From: Tardiphaga sp.
GTDB taxonomy: Bacteria > Pseudomonadota > Alphaproteobacteria > Rhizobiales > Xanthobacteraceae
Reading direction: 5' to 3'
Length of the DNA: 5,330 nucleotides
Assembly: GCA_014377915.1 (NCBI GenBank)
Contig: JACMOT010000205.1
Location: 1 to 5,330, forward strand
The position numbers were made by a program, and so were the translations under genes. Position 1 is the first letter of the stretch; every line of letters begins with the position of its first letter. The notes below the pieces were generated by a model that saw only the letters and a program-made list of their open reading frames with translations, had not been told where the DNA came from and did not search any database. Shown here piece after piece: positions 4,122 through 5,330 of the stretch.

Positions 4122-4673
4122 ATGACTCATCTTGTGATCCGACTGACCACGCTGGCCATTCTCTCCATGGCCATTGCCACGCCCTCGCTGGCGCCGGCCT
4201 TCGCCGCCGGCAGCGACACGCCCTCCGCGCCGCCGGCCTCCGACGGCAAGTCGACCAAGGAAAAGAAGAAGTCCGAGAAGAGCACGAGCGTCGAGGATCC
4301 CGCTTTCCTGAAGGGGTATCGCGCGGCCTACAGCAGGATCTACGACCGTGGCGACTACGCCGCCGCGACCGCGCAGCTCAAGGCGCTGGACGCCGACGAC
4401 CGCGCCGACGTCGCCAATCTGATCGGCTATTCCTACCGCAAGCTCGGCGACTACCAGGTCTCGCAGGCCTATTACGAGCGCGCGCTGAAGGCCGATCCGA
4501 ACCACGCCCGCACCTGGCAATATTACGGGTTGTGGCAGGTCGAACAGGGCAACCGCGACCAGGCGCAATATCACCTCAACAGGCTGGCGTCGCTGACCGG
4601 CCCCGATTCCGCCGAATACAAGTCGCTGGCGGCGGCGCTGGAGAAGCCGCCGGGCACCGGGCTGGTGTACTAG
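4122..4673 (+). CDS. Exported tetratricopeptide (TPR) repeat protein (183 aa)
   Basis: A periplasmic TPR protein, likely a binding scaffold. The start at 4122 is chosen because AGGAG (4111-4115) lies six bases upstream and a signal peptide follows at once: MTHLVIR, a hydrophobic core ([12 protein letters not shown]) and cleavage after AFA at residue 28. The frame is open to 4065, but that longer start lacks a ribosome binding site and would bury the signal. Residues 30-58 are a disordered Ser/Pro/Lys linker with a Lys cluster (46-53). From 60 on the protein is helical: a degenerate repeat at about 62-92 ([18 protein letters not shown]), a typical TPR at about 96-127 with LGDY and [11 protein letters not shown], and a third at about 130-160 with [15 protein letters not shown]. 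The end, [10 protein letters not shown], is extended. Two to three repeats bind short peptides in known TPR domains; the partner here is unknown. The gene lies 179 bp before NAD kinase, with a foldable spacer between, so an operon is uncertain. Confidence 0.88.
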   Translation: MTHLVIRLTTLAILSMAIATPSLAPAFAAGSDTPSAPPASDGKSTKEKKKSEKSTSVEDPAFLKGYRAAYSRIYDRGDYAAATAQLKALDADDRADVANLIGYSYRKLGDYQVSQAYYERALKADPNHARTWQYYGLWQVEQGNRDQAQYHLNRLASLTGPDSAEYKSLAAALEKPPGTGLVY

Positions 4674-4722
4674 AGACGGATCGTCAGGATCGAGCCGTTC
4701 GGATGGGGGTCCCGGACGCGGT

Positions 4723-4750
4723 GCGGCGCTCTTGCGCCGCGCCGCGGCGC
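4723..4750. other. GC-rich stem-loops between TPR and NAD kinase genes
   Basis: GCGGCGC (4723-4729) pairs perfectly with GCGCCGC (4734-4740) around a TCTT loop, and overlaps a 12-base perfect palindrome GCGCCGCGGCGC (4739-4750), so two alternative folds compete. It starts 49 bp after the TPR stop. Without a T-run it is not a canonical terminator; it might attenuate transcription between the two genes. Confidence 0.35.
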
Positions 4751-4852
4751 CGGTATCGCAGCGCACGCTCGACAAGCGCCGGCAACGAAGCTAGACGACG
4801 CCCGCACCACCATCCCGTGCTGCCGAAGTTGCCGCAAAGGCGCGATTCCCCG

Positions 4853-5330
4853 ATGAGCCCGTCCCGAAAATTTGAGCGGATCGCCTTTGTCGCCAGCACC
4901 AGTGAGGAAGCCCAGGCCGCGCTGGCCCAGCTCACCACGCAATATGGCAATGCCGACCCGGCCGCGGCCGATGTCATCGTGGCACTCGGCGGCGACGGGC
5001 TGATGCTGAAGACGCTGCATGACTACATGCGCTCCGACAAGCCGATCTACGGCATGCACCGCGGCACCGTCGGCTTCCTGATGAACGAGTTCAAGACCAT
5101 CGATCTGCACGAACGGCTCGGCGCCGCGCGCGACACCGTGATCCATCCGCTGCTGATGCGCGCCACCGACGTGCATGGCGCGGTGCACATCCACCACGCC
5201 ATCAACGAGGTCTCGCTGTTTCGCCAGACCTACCAGGCCGCGCGCCTGCGCATCCTGATCGACGAGCGCGAGCGGCTGTCTGAGCTGATCGCCGACGGCC
5301 TTCTGGTGGCAACGCCGGCCGGCTCGACCG
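4853..5330 (+). CDS. nadK: NAD kinase, N-terminal part (cut by window end)
   Basis: ATP-dependent NAD kinase phosphorylates NAD to NADP in the cytoplasm and is the only known source of NADP in most bacteria. The 159 codons present show the family motifs in order: [11 protein letters not shown] at 39-49 (the GGDG phosphate-binding motif with the catalytic Asp48), GTVGFL at 71-76, NEVSLFR at 118-124 (the NE motif that contacts the nicotinamide nucleotide) and, at the very end, [13 protein letters not shown] (147-159). The N-terminus is short, with no regulatory extension, as in alphaproteobacterial forms of about 260 residues, so about 100 C-terminal residues lie beyond the window. The ATG at 4853 begins [15 protein letters not shown], which fits homologues of this group; the only Shine-Dalgarno-like sequence, AAAGG (4836-4840), is 12 bases away, rather far. 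An in-frame GTG at 4817 is a less likely alternative. No frameshift or missing key residue is seen. Confidence 0.95.
   Translation, partial: MSPSRKFERIAFVASTSEEAQAALAQLTTQYGNADPAAADVIVALGGDGLMLKTLHDYMRSDKPIYGMHRGTVGFLMNEFKTIDLHERLGAARDTVIHPLLMRATDVHGAVHIHHAINEVSLFRQTYQAARLRILIDERERLSELIADGLLVATPAGST

Noticed and set aside
4095..4775. 226-codon - strand frame
   Set aside because: It is antisense to the TPR gene, low in complexity and without a plausible RBS.
4670..5197. 175-codon - strand frame
   Set aside because: It is antisense to NAD kinase, which shows all expected motifs.

Overview
The window reads as chromosomal DNA of a GC-rich alphaproteobacterium of the Bradyrhizobium / Rhodopseudomonas group (Nitrobacteraceae). 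The best pointers are an Omp25/RopB-type outer membrane protein with the characteristic N-terminus of that group, the start of a short alphaproteobacterial NAD kinase, and a sequence matching the EcfG general-stress promoter. No transposase, integrase, CRISPR array, rRNA or tRNA is visible. The assignment rests on recognised protein families, not on a search.

Layout. Positions 1-1950 are a gene-sparse stretch holding only very small genes. A 73-aa protein gene lies on the + strand (66-287). Four small genes lie on the - strand: 345-500 (51 aa, secreted-like), 678-836 (52 aa), 1183-1368 (61 aa, helical) and 1727-1834 (35 aa, one membrane segment). Three of these five have a good Shine-Dalgarno sequence, the 51-aa gene has a moderate one plus an upstream EcfG-like promoter, and the 35-aa gene has none. 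A weak + strand frame (1470-1742) may or may not be a gene. Six GANTC sites are packed into 93 bp around the start of the 35-aa gene.

Positions 1949-3881 hold three - strand genes for envelope proteins: a beta-barrel outer membrane protein (1999-2718, followed by a clear intrinsic terminator), a small lipoprotein (2915-3346) and a histidine-rich exported protein (3516-3881). Gaps of about 170-200 bp separate them and only the first has a recognisable terminator, so they look like separate transcription units. Two strong stem-loops without U-tracts fill the gap between the His-rich and lipoprotein genes.

Positions 3882-5330 run on the + strand: a divergent intergenic region with a TGACA-N4-TGTCA palindrome, an exported TPR protein (4122-4673), a GC-rich foldable spacer, and the first 159 codons of NAD kinase (4853 to the window end). 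Apart from the shared envelope location of the middle genes, nothing shows that the genes form one pathway. I do not see a clear new multi-gene system. The most unusual signals are the GANTC cluster, the EcfG-like promoter in front of a tiny secreted-like peptide, and the His-rich protein with its structured downstream region.
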